Shown: piece after piece, positions 26,114-34,346 of the stretch
Numbering within the stretch: the stretch's first letter is position 1
Layout: every line of letters starts with the position of its first letter
Assembly (NCBI RefSeq): GCF_026626635.1
Contig: NZ_JAPNKA010000001.1
Coordinates: 9,036,501-9,100,500, forward strand
Reading direction: 5' to 3'
DNA length: 64,000 nucleotides
Source of the DNA: Archangium lansingense
GTDB taxonomy: Bacteria > Myxococcota > Myxococcia > Myxococcales > Myxococcaceae
The notes under the pieces: generated by a model
Told to the model about the DNA's origin: nothing
The model's database searches: none
The model's input: only the letters and a program-made list of their open reading frames with translations
Position numbers and translations under genes: made by a program

Positions 26114-26610
26114 GCCCGCGACCCTCCCTCCTCGTTTTGCTGGGCGCCACCCTCGCCGCTGGCTGCGGGGCTGAGCCCTCCTCGTCCGGAAACCGCCTCG
26201 GCCTGGAGCTGACCATCTCGCGCGCCGTCGCCGATGAGCTGGGCGCCTTCCAGGTGGTGGTGTTGCCCGAGGGGCAATCGCGCCGGTGTGGTGACATTCA
26301 ACGCACCTGTCTCAACCAGCAGGTGAAGCCCCAGGAGGCGCTCGTCATCCAGGGGCCGAACGGCACCAAGGCGCGTGCTCTGCGCTTCGAGGCGGGGCTC
26401 CAGGGCGGAGCCCAAGAGCTGACCGTGGACATCCCGGTGGGCCGCGATTACGTCGTTGTCATCGAGGCGCTCTCGCGCTCCAACCCGCCGCGCTTCCTGG
26501 GCAGCTCCTGCAACTACCTGGAGTCCGTGAGCGCCACCCGCAATGAGCCGCTCATCGCCGCCGCCATCACCCTGACGGCCGTGGAGTGCGACCCCACCTT
26601 CGCTCCCTGA
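26110..26610 (+). CDS. Hypothetical lipoprotein
   Basis: 166 residues. The signal peptide SLLVLLGATLAAGCGAEPSS has a lipobox LAAGC. The mature part is a small beta-sandwich-like domain (LGLELTISRAVADELGAFQVVVLP, ELTVDIPVGRDYVVVIEAL) with four further Cys. It is translationally coupled to the TPR protein before it and probably works with it in the envelope. No named family is recognised. Confidence 0.78.
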   Translation: MSPRPSLLVLLGATLAAGCGAEPSSSGNRLGLELTISRAVADELGAFQVVVLPEGQSRRCGDIQRTCLNQQVKPQEALVIQGPNGTKARALRFEAGLQGGAQELTVDIPVGRDYVVVIEALSRSNPPRFLGSSCNYLESVSATRNEPLIAAAITLTAVECDPTFAP

Positions 26611-26635
26611 ACAGTCCGAGCGGACGGACGAGCCC

Positions 26636-26653
26636 TGTCACAGAGGCGTCACC
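26636..26653 (+). promoter_or_regulatory. Pho box upstream of phoB
   Basis: TGTCACA-GAGG-CGTCACC: two 7-base half-sites separated by 4 bases (11-bp period), the layout of the enterobacterial Pho box. It lies 68 bases before the phoB start. Confidence 0.7.
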
Positions 26654-26721
26654 TGCTCGTCATTCAACCGCCATCGCCAATCTGCTACCCCTAAAGTGCA
26701 ATCAGGGGGCTCGGAGGAGCG

Positions 26722-27408
26722 ATGGCGCGCATTCTGATCATCGAAGACGAGCAGGACCTGTCCGGACTGGTGGAGTACAACCTGCGGGCGGCGGGATTCG
26801 AGGCGGAGGTAGCGGGAACCGGTGCCAGCGGACTGGCCCGGGCACGTGCCAACGTGCCGGACCTCGTGCTGCTGGACTTGATGCTGCCAGACCTGGCGGG
26901 CAGCGAAGTGCTGCGCATGCTCAAGAGCGACACCGGGCTGCGCAAGGTGCCGGTCATCATCGTCAGCGCCAAGGGGCAGGAGTCCGATCGCGTCCAGGGC
27001 CTGGAGCTGGGCGCGGATGACTACGTGGTGAAGCCCTTCTCGGTGCGCGAGCTGCTGCTGCGCGTCCGGGCGGTGCTGCGGCGCGCCGATGTCGACGAGG
27101 GCCCCGCCGCCCAGCTCACCGCCGGCGACATCCAGCTCGACACCTCGCGCCATCAGGTGAGCGTGAAGGGCCAGGAGGTGGTCCTCACCGCGCTGGAGTT
27201 CCGCCTGCTGCGCACCCTCCTGGAGCGCGCCGATCGCGTGCAGACGCGCGAGGTGCTCCTCTCGGACGTGTGGGGCATCCAGGCGGAGATCCACACCCGC
27301 ACGGTGGACACGCACATCAAGCGCCTGCGCGAGAAGCTCGGTCCCGCGGGTGACATCATCGAGACGGTGCGCGGCGTGGGCTACAAGCTCAGCCCCCCGT
27401 CGCGCTAG
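26722..27408 (+). CDS. phoB: Phosphate regulon response regulator PhoB
   Basis: 228 residues. The receiver domain (1-120) has the acidic pocket IIEDEQD, phospho-acceptor Asp in LVLLDLMLPD, Ser in IIVSAKG and Lys in VVKPFSVREL. The OmpR/PhoB winged helix follows at about 130-225 (LTALEFRLLRTLLERADRVQTREVLL, RTVDTHIKRLREKLG, GVGYKL). The phoR-like kinase gene starts 6 bases later and the pst-phoU genes lie in the same island, which supports the PhoB assignment. A Pho box precedes it, so autoregulation is likely. Confidence 0.92.
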   Translation: MARILIIEDEQDLSGLVEYNLRAAGFEAEVAGTGASGLARARANVPDLVLLDLMLPDLAGSEVLRMLKSDTGLRKVPVIIVSAKGQESDRVQGLELGADDYVVKPFSVRELLLRVRAVLRRADVDEGPAAQLTAGDIQLDTSRHQVSVKGQEVVLTALEFRLLRTLLERADRVQTREVLLSDVWGIQAEIHTRTVDTHIKRLREKLGPAGDIIETVRGVGYKLSPPSR

Positions 27409-27414
27409 AAGCCC

Positions 27415-28778
27415 ATGCCCCTGCGCCTCTTCCTGCTGCCCCTGCTGGCCCCCGCGCTCGCGGCGCTCGTCCTCTTCCTCCTGCTGGGCTGGAGACTGGA
27501 CGCCCTCTTCGTGGCGCTCGCCACGCTCTCCGGCTCCTTGCTGACACTGTTGGCGGCCCGAGGCGCGCTCAAGCGGCAGCTCCTCACCCTGGCCCGCCAG
27601 GTCCGCACCCGCGCCGAGGGCTCCTCCGCTCCCGGCAACCGCGAGGACGAGCGCGACCGCTCGAGGAAGTGGCCAACCTCCAGGGCGCCATCGACTCGCT
27701 CCACCAGCAGCTCTCCGCGCGCAACGCCGGCCTCAACCAGGAGTCGCGCACCCTCACCGCCGTGCTGGACGGCATGGCCGAGGGCATCTGGGTGACGGAC
27801 GCCGAGGGCACGGTGGTGCGCCACAATGACGCGCTGCGCGGCATGCTGCAGACGACCGGGGACATCATCGGCCAGCGCCCCCTGGCGCTCCTGCGCAACG
27901 ACGGACTCAACGAGGCCGTCATCCGCGCCTGCCGGGAGGGCGCCTCCACCCGCCTCGAGCTGACGCTGGAGGGCCTGTTCCCCCGCATGCTCGCCATCCG
28001 GGTGACTCCGCTCGGCAAGGACCTGCCCGGCAGCGCCGCCGTCTTCCACGACGTCACCGAGCTGCGCCACCTGGAGAAGGTGCGCAAGGACTTCGTCGCC
28101 AACGTCTCCCACGAGCTGCGCACCCCCATCACCGCCATCCGCGGCTACGCCGAGACGCTCCAGGGCGGGGCCCTCCAGGACGCGACCATCGCCCCCAAGA
28201 TGGTGGACATCATCCACCGCCAGTCCGAGCGCCTCTCGGAGCTCGTCGAGGATCTGCTCGAACTGTCCCGGTTGGAGTCACGGGAAGTGAAGTTGAAGGT
28301 GACGGACGTGCCCCTGGCGGTGGCGGCCTCCCGGGCTTCCGAGGTGGTCCGACACAAGGCCCAGGGCAAGAAGATTACGGTCGAGCTGAACATCCCCCCG
28401 GGGCTGGTGGGGCGAGGAGACGAGCGGGGGCTGGAGCAGGTGCTCCTCAACCTGCTGGACAACGCGGTGAAGTACACCCCCGAGGGCGGGCGGGTGGTGG
28501 TGACGGGCGCTCTAGAGGAGGCGCGGTGCGTGGTCCACGTCCGGGACACCGGGGTGGGGATAGAGCCCAGGCACCTGGCCCGCATCTTCGAGCGCTTCTA
28601 CCGGGTGGATAAGGGCCGAAGCCGGGACATGGGGGGGACGGGCCTGGGCCTGTCCATCGTCAAGCACCTGATGAGCGCCATGGGGGGCGAGGTCCGGGTC
28701 GAGAGCCAACCAAACGAGGGCTCTACCTTCACAATTTTCCTACCAGCGGCGGTGCCCTCGGCCTCGGTAGCGGGTTAG
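27415..28778 (+). CDS. phoR: Phosphate regulon sensor histidine kinase PhoR, frameshifted as sequenced
   Basis: Two frames together give a full PhoR. Frame 1 from ATG 27415 encodes two N-terminal membrane helices (FLLPLLAPALAALVLFLLLGW, ALFVALATLSGSLLTLLAA). Frame 3 from about 27660 encodes a PAS domain (LDGMAEGIWVTDAEGTVV), HisKA with His in NVSHELRTPITAI and HATPase_c (NLLDNAVKYTPEGG, DTGVGIE, GGTGLGLSIVKH). The reading passes from GNREDERD into LEEVANLQGAID if one base is restored near 27656-27662 (a short C/G run). Either the base was lost in sequencing or the kinase is broken. In the second case a fragment from GTG 27669 would lack the membrane anchor. Confidence 0.85.
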
Positions 28779-28790
28779 GATGGGGCGGCC

Positions 28791-29753
28791 ATGCGGGTCG
28801 CCATCCTCGCCGACATTCACGGGAACCTCCCCGCCTGCGAGGCCGTCCTCGAGGATATTGCCCGGGTCGCGCCCGACTACATCGTGGCCGCCGGGGACCT
28901 CGCCCTGCGTGGCGCGCACCCGCGCGAGACGGTGGAGCTGCTCTTTGATCGCTGTGATGCGATCCTCATGGGCAACACCGACTGCTACCTCGCCGGCCAC
29001 TACCTGGGTGGGGCCTACCGCGAGCGCGACCACTGGAAGACCGAGCTGCTCCAGTGGACGAGGGATCAGCTCGGGGATCCCTGGCTCAAGAAGCTGGGCG
29101 CCCTGCCCTTCTCCCAGCGCTACTCGCCGCGCAAGGGGCAGGATCTGTTCGTCTGCCACGCCAACCCGCGCAACCTCGAGGACTCGCTGGATCCGACGTT
29201 GGACGAGAACACCATCCGGCGCTACTTCCAGAACCTGGACGCGGCGGCGTGCGCCTTCGGCCACCTGCATTTCCCCTACCGCCGCCGCGTGGGCCGGCTG
29301 CTGATAGCCGACGTGGCCAGCGCCGGCATCCCGCGTGACGGAGATCTGCGCCCCGCCTACGGCGTCTTCACCTTCACGCCCAAGGGCTGGCGCGTGCAGA
29401 TCCGCCGCGTGCGCTACCCGGTGCGCAAGGCCACCCAGGCCCTCACCGCGCGCCGCGTGCCCGGCGGCCCCCTGCTCATTCACAAGCTCGTCGAGGCGCG
29501 CTACCGCCACCACAAGGCGCTGATGGAGGCCGCGCGCCGTCACTCGGGACTGCCTCCGCCCGGCCCAGTGCTGCGCCCGCCTCCGGGGGCCAACATCCCC
29601 CACAGGGCCCCTACACCGCTGGAGCTGCCCGTGGTGGCCGCCGCCCCGCCGATGCTCCTCAAGCAGGCCGCGGGCGACGAGGAGCATCACCACGCTGCCG
29701 CTGTCGAGGACGAGCCAACGCCTCTGTCCACTGTCACGGACTTGGACGGCTGA
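28791..29753 (+). CDS. Metallophosphoesterase (YfcE-like)
   Basis: 320 residues. Calcineurin-like metal motifs appear in order: LADIHGNLPA (D-x-H), VAAGDLALRG (GD), LMGNTDCYL (GN-D), FVCHANP (H) and FGHLHFPYRR (GHxH). The metallophosphoesterase core ends at about 210. The last 100 residues are a Pro/Ala-rich tail (PPPGPVLRPPPGANIPH) with an acidic, His-containing end and no recognised fold. Probable dinuclear metal phosphodiesterase or phosphatase; the substrate is unknown. It starts 12 bases after phoR, in the same operon, so it may act in phosphorus scavenging or Pho signalling. Confidence 0.88.
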   Translation: MRVAILADIHGNLPACEAVLEDIARVAPDYIVAAGDLALRGAHPRETVELLFDRCDAILMGNTDCYLAGHYLGGAYRERDHWKTELLQWTRDQLGDPWLKKLGALPFSQRYSPRKGQDLFVCHANPRNLEDSLDPTLDENTIRRYFQNLDAAACAFGHLHFPYRRRVGRLLIADVASAGIPRDGDLRPAYGVFTFTPKGWRVQIRRVRYPVRKATQALTARRVPGGPLLIHKLVEARYRHHKALMEAARRHSGLPPPGPVLRPPPGANIPHRAPTPLELPVVAAAPPMLLKQAAGDEEHHHAAAVEDEPTPLSTVTDLDG

Positions 29754-29807
29754 CGCGGGAACGTTGCTTGCCTCTCTGGCCCCAGCGGCCTAGGCACGCG
29801 GCCCGCC

Positions 29808-30296
29808 ATGTCTCCTCACCAGATGCCCCTGCTGCTCGTCCGCCATGCGGTGGCCGAGGACGCTCACCCTCTGGGTGACGAGGCCCGTGCCCTCACCGTC
29901 GAGGGCCGCGCCGCCTTCCGCACCCATGCGCGCAAGCTGGCGCGCCTCACGCCCATGACAGGCATTGTCACCAGTCCCCTGGTGCGCGCGGTGCAGACCG
30001 CGGAGCTCCTCGCCGAGGCCTTCGGGCTGGGCCAGGTGGAGGTGCATCCCGCGCTGCTTCCCCGCCACAGCGCGCCCAAGCGCATCCTCCACCTGGCGCG
30101 CGAGCTGGGCGCGGGGTGGATGCTGGTGGGCCACAACCCATCTCTGGCCCGCGCGGGCGCGCTCCTGCTCGATTTGGACGATCTGCCCGGAAAATTACGC
30201 AAAGGCACAGCGCTCGCGCTCTACCCTGATGGCAAACACTTCACCCTCGCATGGCTGGCGGCACCAGGCCGAGCACTTGTGCGTCGCCAGGATTGA
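29808..30296 (+). CDS. sixA: Phosphohistidine phosphatase SixA
   Basis: 162 residues of the histidine-phosphatase superfamily: catalytic LLLVRHAVAEDAHP, VTSPLVRAVQTAELLAE and MLVGHNPSLARA, then LRKGTALALY. Length and motifs match SixA, which removes phosphate from phosphohistidine in phosphorelay and PTS proteins. Its place between phoR/phosphoesterase and a second phoB-type regulator suggests that it may tune phosphohistidine in this signalling pathway; that is inference. Start ATG 29808, or ATG 29823 just before the RHA motif. Confidence 0.85.
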   Translation: MSPHQMPLLLVRHAVAEDAHPLGDEARALTVEGRAAFRTHARKLARLTPMTGIVTSPLVRAVQTAELLAEAFGLGQVEVHPALLPRHSAPKRILHLARELGAGWMLVGHNPSLARAGALLLDLDDLPGKLRKGTALALYPDGKHFTLAWLAAPGRALVRRQD

Positions 30297-30330
30297 TTTC
30301 CTGGAAGCCGAGTGGCAGATGTTACACAGT

Positions 30331-30348
30331 TGTCGCAAATGCGTCACC
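30331..30348 (+). promoter_or_regulatory. Pho box upstream of the second phoB-like gene
   Basis: TGTCGCA-AATG-CGTCACC, 11-bp period, 37 bases before the start at 30386. One base of the first half-site differs from the GTCAC core. Confidence 0.6.
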
Positions 30349-30385
30349 CCGGTGCAAACGCCAGGGCCCAGAGTGCGCCTCCGCC

Positions 30386-31075
30386 ATGCCCCACGTCCTC
30401 ATCGTTGATGACGAGCGCGATCTCGCCGAGCTCATCGATTTCAATCTCCGCGCCGCCGGGTTCTCCACCCGCGTGGCCCCCACTGGCGAGTCGGCGCTGA
30501 CGGCCACTCGCGAGCAGCGCACGGACGTCGTCCTCCTGGACCTGATGTTGCCGGACATGTCCGGGGTGGAGGTCTGCCGACAGCTGCGCGCCGCCGCTAC
30601 CACCCGTGACGTGCTCATCGTCATGCTCACCGCCAAAGGCGAGGAAGCCGACCGCGTGCGCGGCTTCGAGGTGGGCGCCGATGACTACGTCACCAAGCCC
30701 TTCAGCGTCCGAGAGCTTGTCCTGCGCCTCAAGGCCATCCTCCGCCGCAGCAGCCCCGCCAAGGACGAGTCCGCGCCCGTCAAGCTCGGCCCCCTCACGC
30801 TCGACACCTCCGCCCACCGCTTCTACGTGGACGGCAAGGAAGTGACGCTCACCGCGCTCGAGTTCCGCCTGCTCGAGTACCTGATGACGCGCGTGGGCCG
30901 CGTGCAGTCGCGCGAGCAGCTGCTCGAAGAGGTGTGGGGCCTGTCCAGCAACCTGGAGACGCGCACCATCGACACGCACGTCATGCGCCTGCGCGACAAG
31001 CTGGGCACCGCGCGCGCCTACCTCGAGACAGTGCGCGGCGTGGGCTACCGCATTGTCGAGCCGGGAATGGTCTGA
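30386..31075 (+). CDS. Second PhoB-type response regulator (OmpR family)
   Basis: 229 residues with the same build as the PhoB upstream: receiver with VDDERD, Asp in VVLLDLMLPDMSG, Thr in VMLTAKG and Lys in YVTKPFSVREL; winged helix with LTALEFRLLEYLMTRVGRVQSREQLLEEVWG and RTIDTHVMRLRDKLG. It has no kinase gene of its own nearby. It sits directly before the porin-pst operon behind its own Pho box. It may share the PhoR of this locus or answer to another kinase. Start ATG 30386; an earlier in-frame extension covers the Pho box and is rejected. Confidence 0.9.
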   Translation: MPHVLIVDDERDLAELIDFNLRAAGFSTRVAPTGESALTATREQRTDVVLLDLMLPDMSGVEVCRQLRAAATTRDVLIVMLTAKGEEADRVRGFEVGADDYVTKPFSVRELVLRLKAILRRSSPAKDESAPVKLGPLTLDTSAHRFYVDGKEVTLTALEFRLLEYLMTRVGRVQSREQLLEEVWGLSSNLETRTIDTHVMRLRDKLGTARAYLETVRGVGYRIVEPGMV

Positions 31076-31079
31076 GCGT

Positions 31080-31097
31080 CGTCACCCATTTGTCACG
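31080..31097 (+). promoter_or_regulatory. Pho box upstream of the phosphate porin
   Basis: CGTCACC-CATT-TGTCACG with an 11-bp period, then a -10-like TAAATA at 31108-31113, ten bases downstream. This is the spacing expected of a Pho-activated sigma70 promoter. Confidence 0.75.
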
Positions 31098-31186
31098 CGC
31101 TTTCCCTTAAATAGCCACAGACGGCACATAGATGGGGGCCACCGCTGTTGTACGGCGGCCGGAAAGTACCGGAGCCCCCAAAACCT

Positions 31187-32404
31187 ATGCGCAGTCTGCT
31201 TGCCGTACTGCTCACTCTGTCCCCTGGCGCCGTCCTGGCCCAGGAGACCCCGCCCGCCCCCGAGGCCCCCGCAGCCGAGGAGCCTCCTGCGGCCCAGGAA
31301 GCCGCCGCTGATGCGGACGTCGACGAGCGGGTGACGAGCACCGAGGGAAAGGTCTCCTCCATCGAGGAGCAGCTGGCCGAGATCAAGAGTGCGCTCTCCC
31401 CCCTGACGAAGCTCAAGTTCTCCGGCTACGTGCAGGCCCGCTACCAGTACGAGACGACGCGCGAGGACAACACCGGCGGATTCAGCCGCTTCACCGTCCG
31501 CCGCAGCCGGCTCAAGGCCACCTACACGGGTGACATCGCCCAGTTCATGCTGCAGCTCGACGCGTCGCCGACGGCCGTGTCGCTCCGGGATGCCGAGGCC
31601 ACGCTCTTCATTCCCGGCACGAAACAGGACCAGGCGCTGACGCTGGGCCAGTTGAAGTGGCCGTTCGGCTACGAGTCCGTGCAGTCCTCCGGCGACCGCG
31701 AGTTCCCAGAGCGCACCCGTGTCGTCCGGGCCTTCCTTCCCGATGAGCGGGACCGCGGCTTGCGCTACAGCGGCAAGTTCGGCGTCTTCCGCGTGAGCGG
31801 CGGTGTCTTCGACGGCAACGGCATCACCAACCCCGGCTCCATCGGCGTGGACAACGACAAGGAGAAGGACGTCCTTGGCCGCGCCGGATTCGACCTGAAG
31901 TGGATCTCCGGCGGCATCTCCGGCTGGTTCGGCCACACCATTGCCAAGGGACCCACCGACACCAACCGCCGAGCCTACGAGCGCAGCCGCCTGGGCGCGG
32001 ACGTGCAGCTCTACCTGGACTTCCTCCCCGTGGGCGCCACCGCCATCAAGGGCGAGTACATCCGGGGCACGACCTTCCTCTACAATGGCGTCGAGAAGTT
32101 CGGCCGTCCGGCCAGCGGCTGGTACGGGCTGGTGGTGCAGAACCTCGGCATCTCCAACGCGGTGGCGGTGCGCTTCGACCACTTCGATCCGGCCAATGGC
32201 ACTCCGACCCTGGCGGACGCGAACGATCCCACCAAGCCGGCGGGCACCAACGCCACCGACACCATCGGGCTGACCGCCATCCACTACTTCGGCGAGCACC
32301 TGAAGCTCTCCGCCACGTATGAGCACCCCATGACGGCGGTCGTCGCGGAGGCGAAGGATCCGCACGACGACCTCTTCACGCTCCAGATGCAGGCCCGCTT
32401 CTGA
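31187..32404 (+). CDS. Phosphate-selective porin O/P family protein
   Basis: 405 residues: signal peptide (SLLAVLLTLSPGAVLAQ), a Pro/Ala/Glu-rich linker, a short coiled-coil (VTSTEGKVSSIEEQLAEIKSAL) like those of trimeric OprO/OprP porins, then a beta-barrel of alternating strands (LKFSGYVQARYQYETTRED, FTVRRSRLKATYTGDIAQF) ending in the typical outer-membrane aromatic residue (LQMQARF). OprO/OprP porins pass phosphate or polyphosphate. It leads the pstS-pstCAB-phoU genes and has a Pho box, which fits outer-membrane phosphate uptake. Start ATG 31187 has GGAG 12 bases upstream. Confidence 0.9.
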   Translation: MRSLLAVLLTLSPGAVLAQETPPAPEAPAAEEPPAAQEAAADADVDERVTSTEGKVSSIEEQLAEIKSALSPLTKLKFSGYVQARYQYETTREDNTGGFSRFTVRRSRLKATYTGDIAQFMLQLDASPTAVSLRDAEATLFIPGTKQDQALTLGQLKWPFGYESVQSSGDREFPERTRVVRAFLPDERDRGLRYSGKFGVFRVSGGVFDGNGITNPGSIGVDNDKEKDVLGRAGFDLKWISGGISGWFGHTIAKGPTDTNRRAYERSRLGADVQLYLDFLPVGATAIKGEYIRGTTFLYNGVEKFGRPASGWYGLVVQNLGISNAVAVRFDHFDPANGTPTLADANDPTKPAGTNATDTIGLTAIHYFGEHLKLSATYEHPMTAVVAEAKDPHDDLFTLQMQARF

Positions 32405-32447
32405 CCCGCAGCTTCCCCACTTCCTGGAATCCCAAGGAGACGTCCTC

Positions 32448-33269
32448 ATGAAGAACTTCATCGCTTCCCTTGCCGCGGTGCTGCTGCTGGCCCTGCCGAG
32501 CGCCGCTCGCGCGGGCACCGTCACCGTCAAGGGCTCGGACACCATGGTCATCCTCGGCCAGCGCTGGGCCGAGGAGTTCATGAAGAAGACCCCCGCCACC
32601 AAGCTGCAGGTGACGGGCGGTGGCTCGGGCACCGGCCTGGCCTCCCTCATCAACGGCACCACGGACATCGCGATGTCCAGCCGCCCCATGAAGGACGCCG
32701 AGGGCGAGAAGCTGCGCACCCGCTTCAACACCACCGGCCAGGAGATCGCCGTGGCGAAGGACGGAGTGACCTTCTACGTCCACGAGTCCAACCCGGTGGA
32801 GGCCCTCACCCAGGAGCAGCTCAAGGGCATCTACCTGGGCGACATCACCAACTGGAAGGAAGTGGGCGGCCCGGACGCGCCCATCGTCGTCTACTCGCGC
32901 GAGAACTCCTCGGGCACCTACGTGTTCGTGAAGGACAACCTCCTCAACGGGGAGGACTACACCTCCAGCGCCCAGACGCTGCCCGGCACCGCCGCGGTGG
33001 TGAACGCGGTGGCCAAGGAGAAGAACGGCATTGGCTACGGCGGCGCCGCCTACGCCAAGGGCATCAAGGAGCTGAAGATCAAGAAGGGCAACGAGGCCAT
33101 CGCCCCCTCCGCGGAGAACATCAAGAGCGGCAAGTACCCGCTCTCGCGCGACCTCTACTTCTACCTGCGCAACAAGCCGGCTGGCGAGGTGAAGGCCTTC
33201 ATCGACTTCGCCCTGTCCCCCGAGGGCCAGGCGATCGTCACCAAGGTTGGCTACTTCCCGGTGAAGTAG
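32448..33269 (+). CDS. pstS: Phosphate ABC transporter substrate-binding protein PstS
   Basis: 273 residues: signal peptide (FIASLAAVLLLALPSAARA), then a periplasmic phosphate-binding protein with the ligand loops VTVKGSDTM, VTGGGSGTGLASL, IAMSSRPM and SRENSSGTYVF. It delivers phosphate to PstCA. AAGGAGACG precedes the ATG. Only 43 bases separate it from the porin gene and no Pho box lies between, so it is probably co-transcribed with the porin. Confidence 0.95.
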   Translation: MKNFIASLAAVLLLALPSAARAGTVTVKGSDTMVILGQRWAEEFMKKTPATKLQVTGGGSGTGLASLINGTTDIAMSSRPMKDAEGEKLRTRFNTTGQEIAVAKDGVTFYVHESNPVEALTQEQLKGIYLGDITNWKEVGGPDAPIVVYSRENSSGTYVFVKDNLLNGEDYTSSAQTLPGTAAVVNAVAKEKNGIGYGGAAYAKGIKELKIKKGNEAIAPSAENIKSGKYPLSRDLYFYLRNKPAGEVKAFIDFALSPEGQAIVTKVGYFPVK

Positions 33270-33293
33270 CACTCCAGGGCGAAGCCACACGCG

Positions 33294-33311
33294 CGTCACG
33301 CGATTGTCACA
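33294..33311 (+). promoter_or_regulatory. Pho box upstream of pstC
   Basis: CGTCACG-CGAT-TGTCACA, 11-bp period, 15 bases before the first pstC ATG. GACAAT at 33323-33328 could be the -10 element; in that case the true start may be a later ATG (33348). Confidence 0.7.
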
Positions 33312-33326
33312 CGAGGCTCGAGGACA

Positions 33327-34346
33327 ATGATGGATAGACAGGTGACCATGCAGGGTCAGGGTCTCGTGGAAACGGCAACCGTGGCGCCGCGGCTCTCCTC
33401 CACCGCCCGGCGCAGACAACTCCGGGAGAAGGTCATTGCCGGAGTCATCACCGCGATGGCCTTCACCGGGATTGCCGCGCTGGTGCTCATCCTCGTCTTC
33501 ATCGCGAAGGAGGCACTGACGCTCTTCCTGGATGCCCAGGCCCGCGAGGAGGCCAGCCTCTCCAAGATGTTCCTGCCGCAGGTGGTGCGGCAGAACCGCC
33601 CGCCCGCCTTCGTGTGGCAGCCCGTCTCGGGGATACCGAAGGTGAGCATGATTCCGCTCTTCATCGGCACGCTGAAGACGACGCTGGTGTCCATGCTGGT
33701 GGCGGTACCGGTGGGAGTGATGGGCGCGCTGTACGCGGCGGAGTTCGCGCCTCGGCGGCTGCGCGAGGTGCTCAAGCCCACCATCGAGCTGCTCGCGGGC
33801 ATTCCCTCCGTGGTGCTGGGCTTCTTCGCGCTGATGGTGCTCGCCTCCTTCCTGCAGGACACCTTCGGCCTCACCACGCGGCTCAACGCGGTGGTGGCGG
33901 GCCTGGGACTGGCGCTGGCCATCGTCCCGGTCATCTTCACGGTGTCCGAGGACGCGCTCACCGCGGTGCCACGCAGCTATCGCGAGGCCTCACTCGCGCT
34001 GGGCGCAACACCCTGGGAGACGGCCTGGAAGGTCGTGCTACCGGCGGCGGCCCCGGGAATCCTCGCCGCGTGCGTGCTGGGCTTCGGCCGCGCCATCGGC
34101 GAGACGATGATCGTCCTGATGGCCTCGGGCAACGCGGCCATCGTGTCGTGGAACTTCTCGGACTCGGTGCGCTCCATGTCCGCCACCATCGCCGCGGAGA
34201 TGGGCGAGGTGGTGGTCGGCAGCCCGCACTACTCGCTCCTGTTCTTCATCGGAGTCGAGCTCTTCCTCTTCACCTTCATCCTCAACATGGTTGCCTCTAC
34301 CTGGACCCGGCGGGTCCTCAAGCGACTGACGGGAGCGGGAGCGTGA
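33327..34346 (+). CDS. pstC: Phosphate ABC transporter permease PstC
   Basis: 339 residues with six membrane helices: an N-terminal anchor (VITAMAFTGIAALVLILVFIA), then the ABC-permease core with the cytoplasmic coupling loop (YREASLALGATPWETAWKVVLPAAAPGILA). A periplasmic insert of about 40 residues follows helix 1. Inner-membrane half of the PstCA channel. GAGG at 33319 suits ATG 33330; ATGs at 33327 and 33348 are alternatives. The last codons overlap the pstA start (GTGA). Confidence 0.95.
   Translation: MMDRQVTMQGQGLVETATVAPRLSSTARRRQLREKVIAGVITAMAFTGIAALVLILVFIAKEALTLFLDAQAREEASLSKMFLPQVVRQNRPPAFVWQPVSGIPKVSMIPLFIGTLKTTLVSMLVAVPVGVMGALYAAEFAPRRLREVLKPTIELLAGIPSVVLGFFALMVLASFLQDTFGLTTRLNAVVAGLGLALAIVPVIFTVSEDALTAVPRSYREASLALGATPWETAWKVVLPAAAPGILAACVLGFGRAIGETMIVLMASGNAAIVSWNFSDSVRSMSATIAAEMGEVVVGSPHYSLLFFIGVELFLFTFILNMVASTWTRRVLKRLTGAGA

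Noticed and set aside
27650..27670. Programmed frameshifting in phoR
   Set aside because: No slippery heptamer or downstream structure was recognised, and PhoR is not known to use it; simple base loss is enough.
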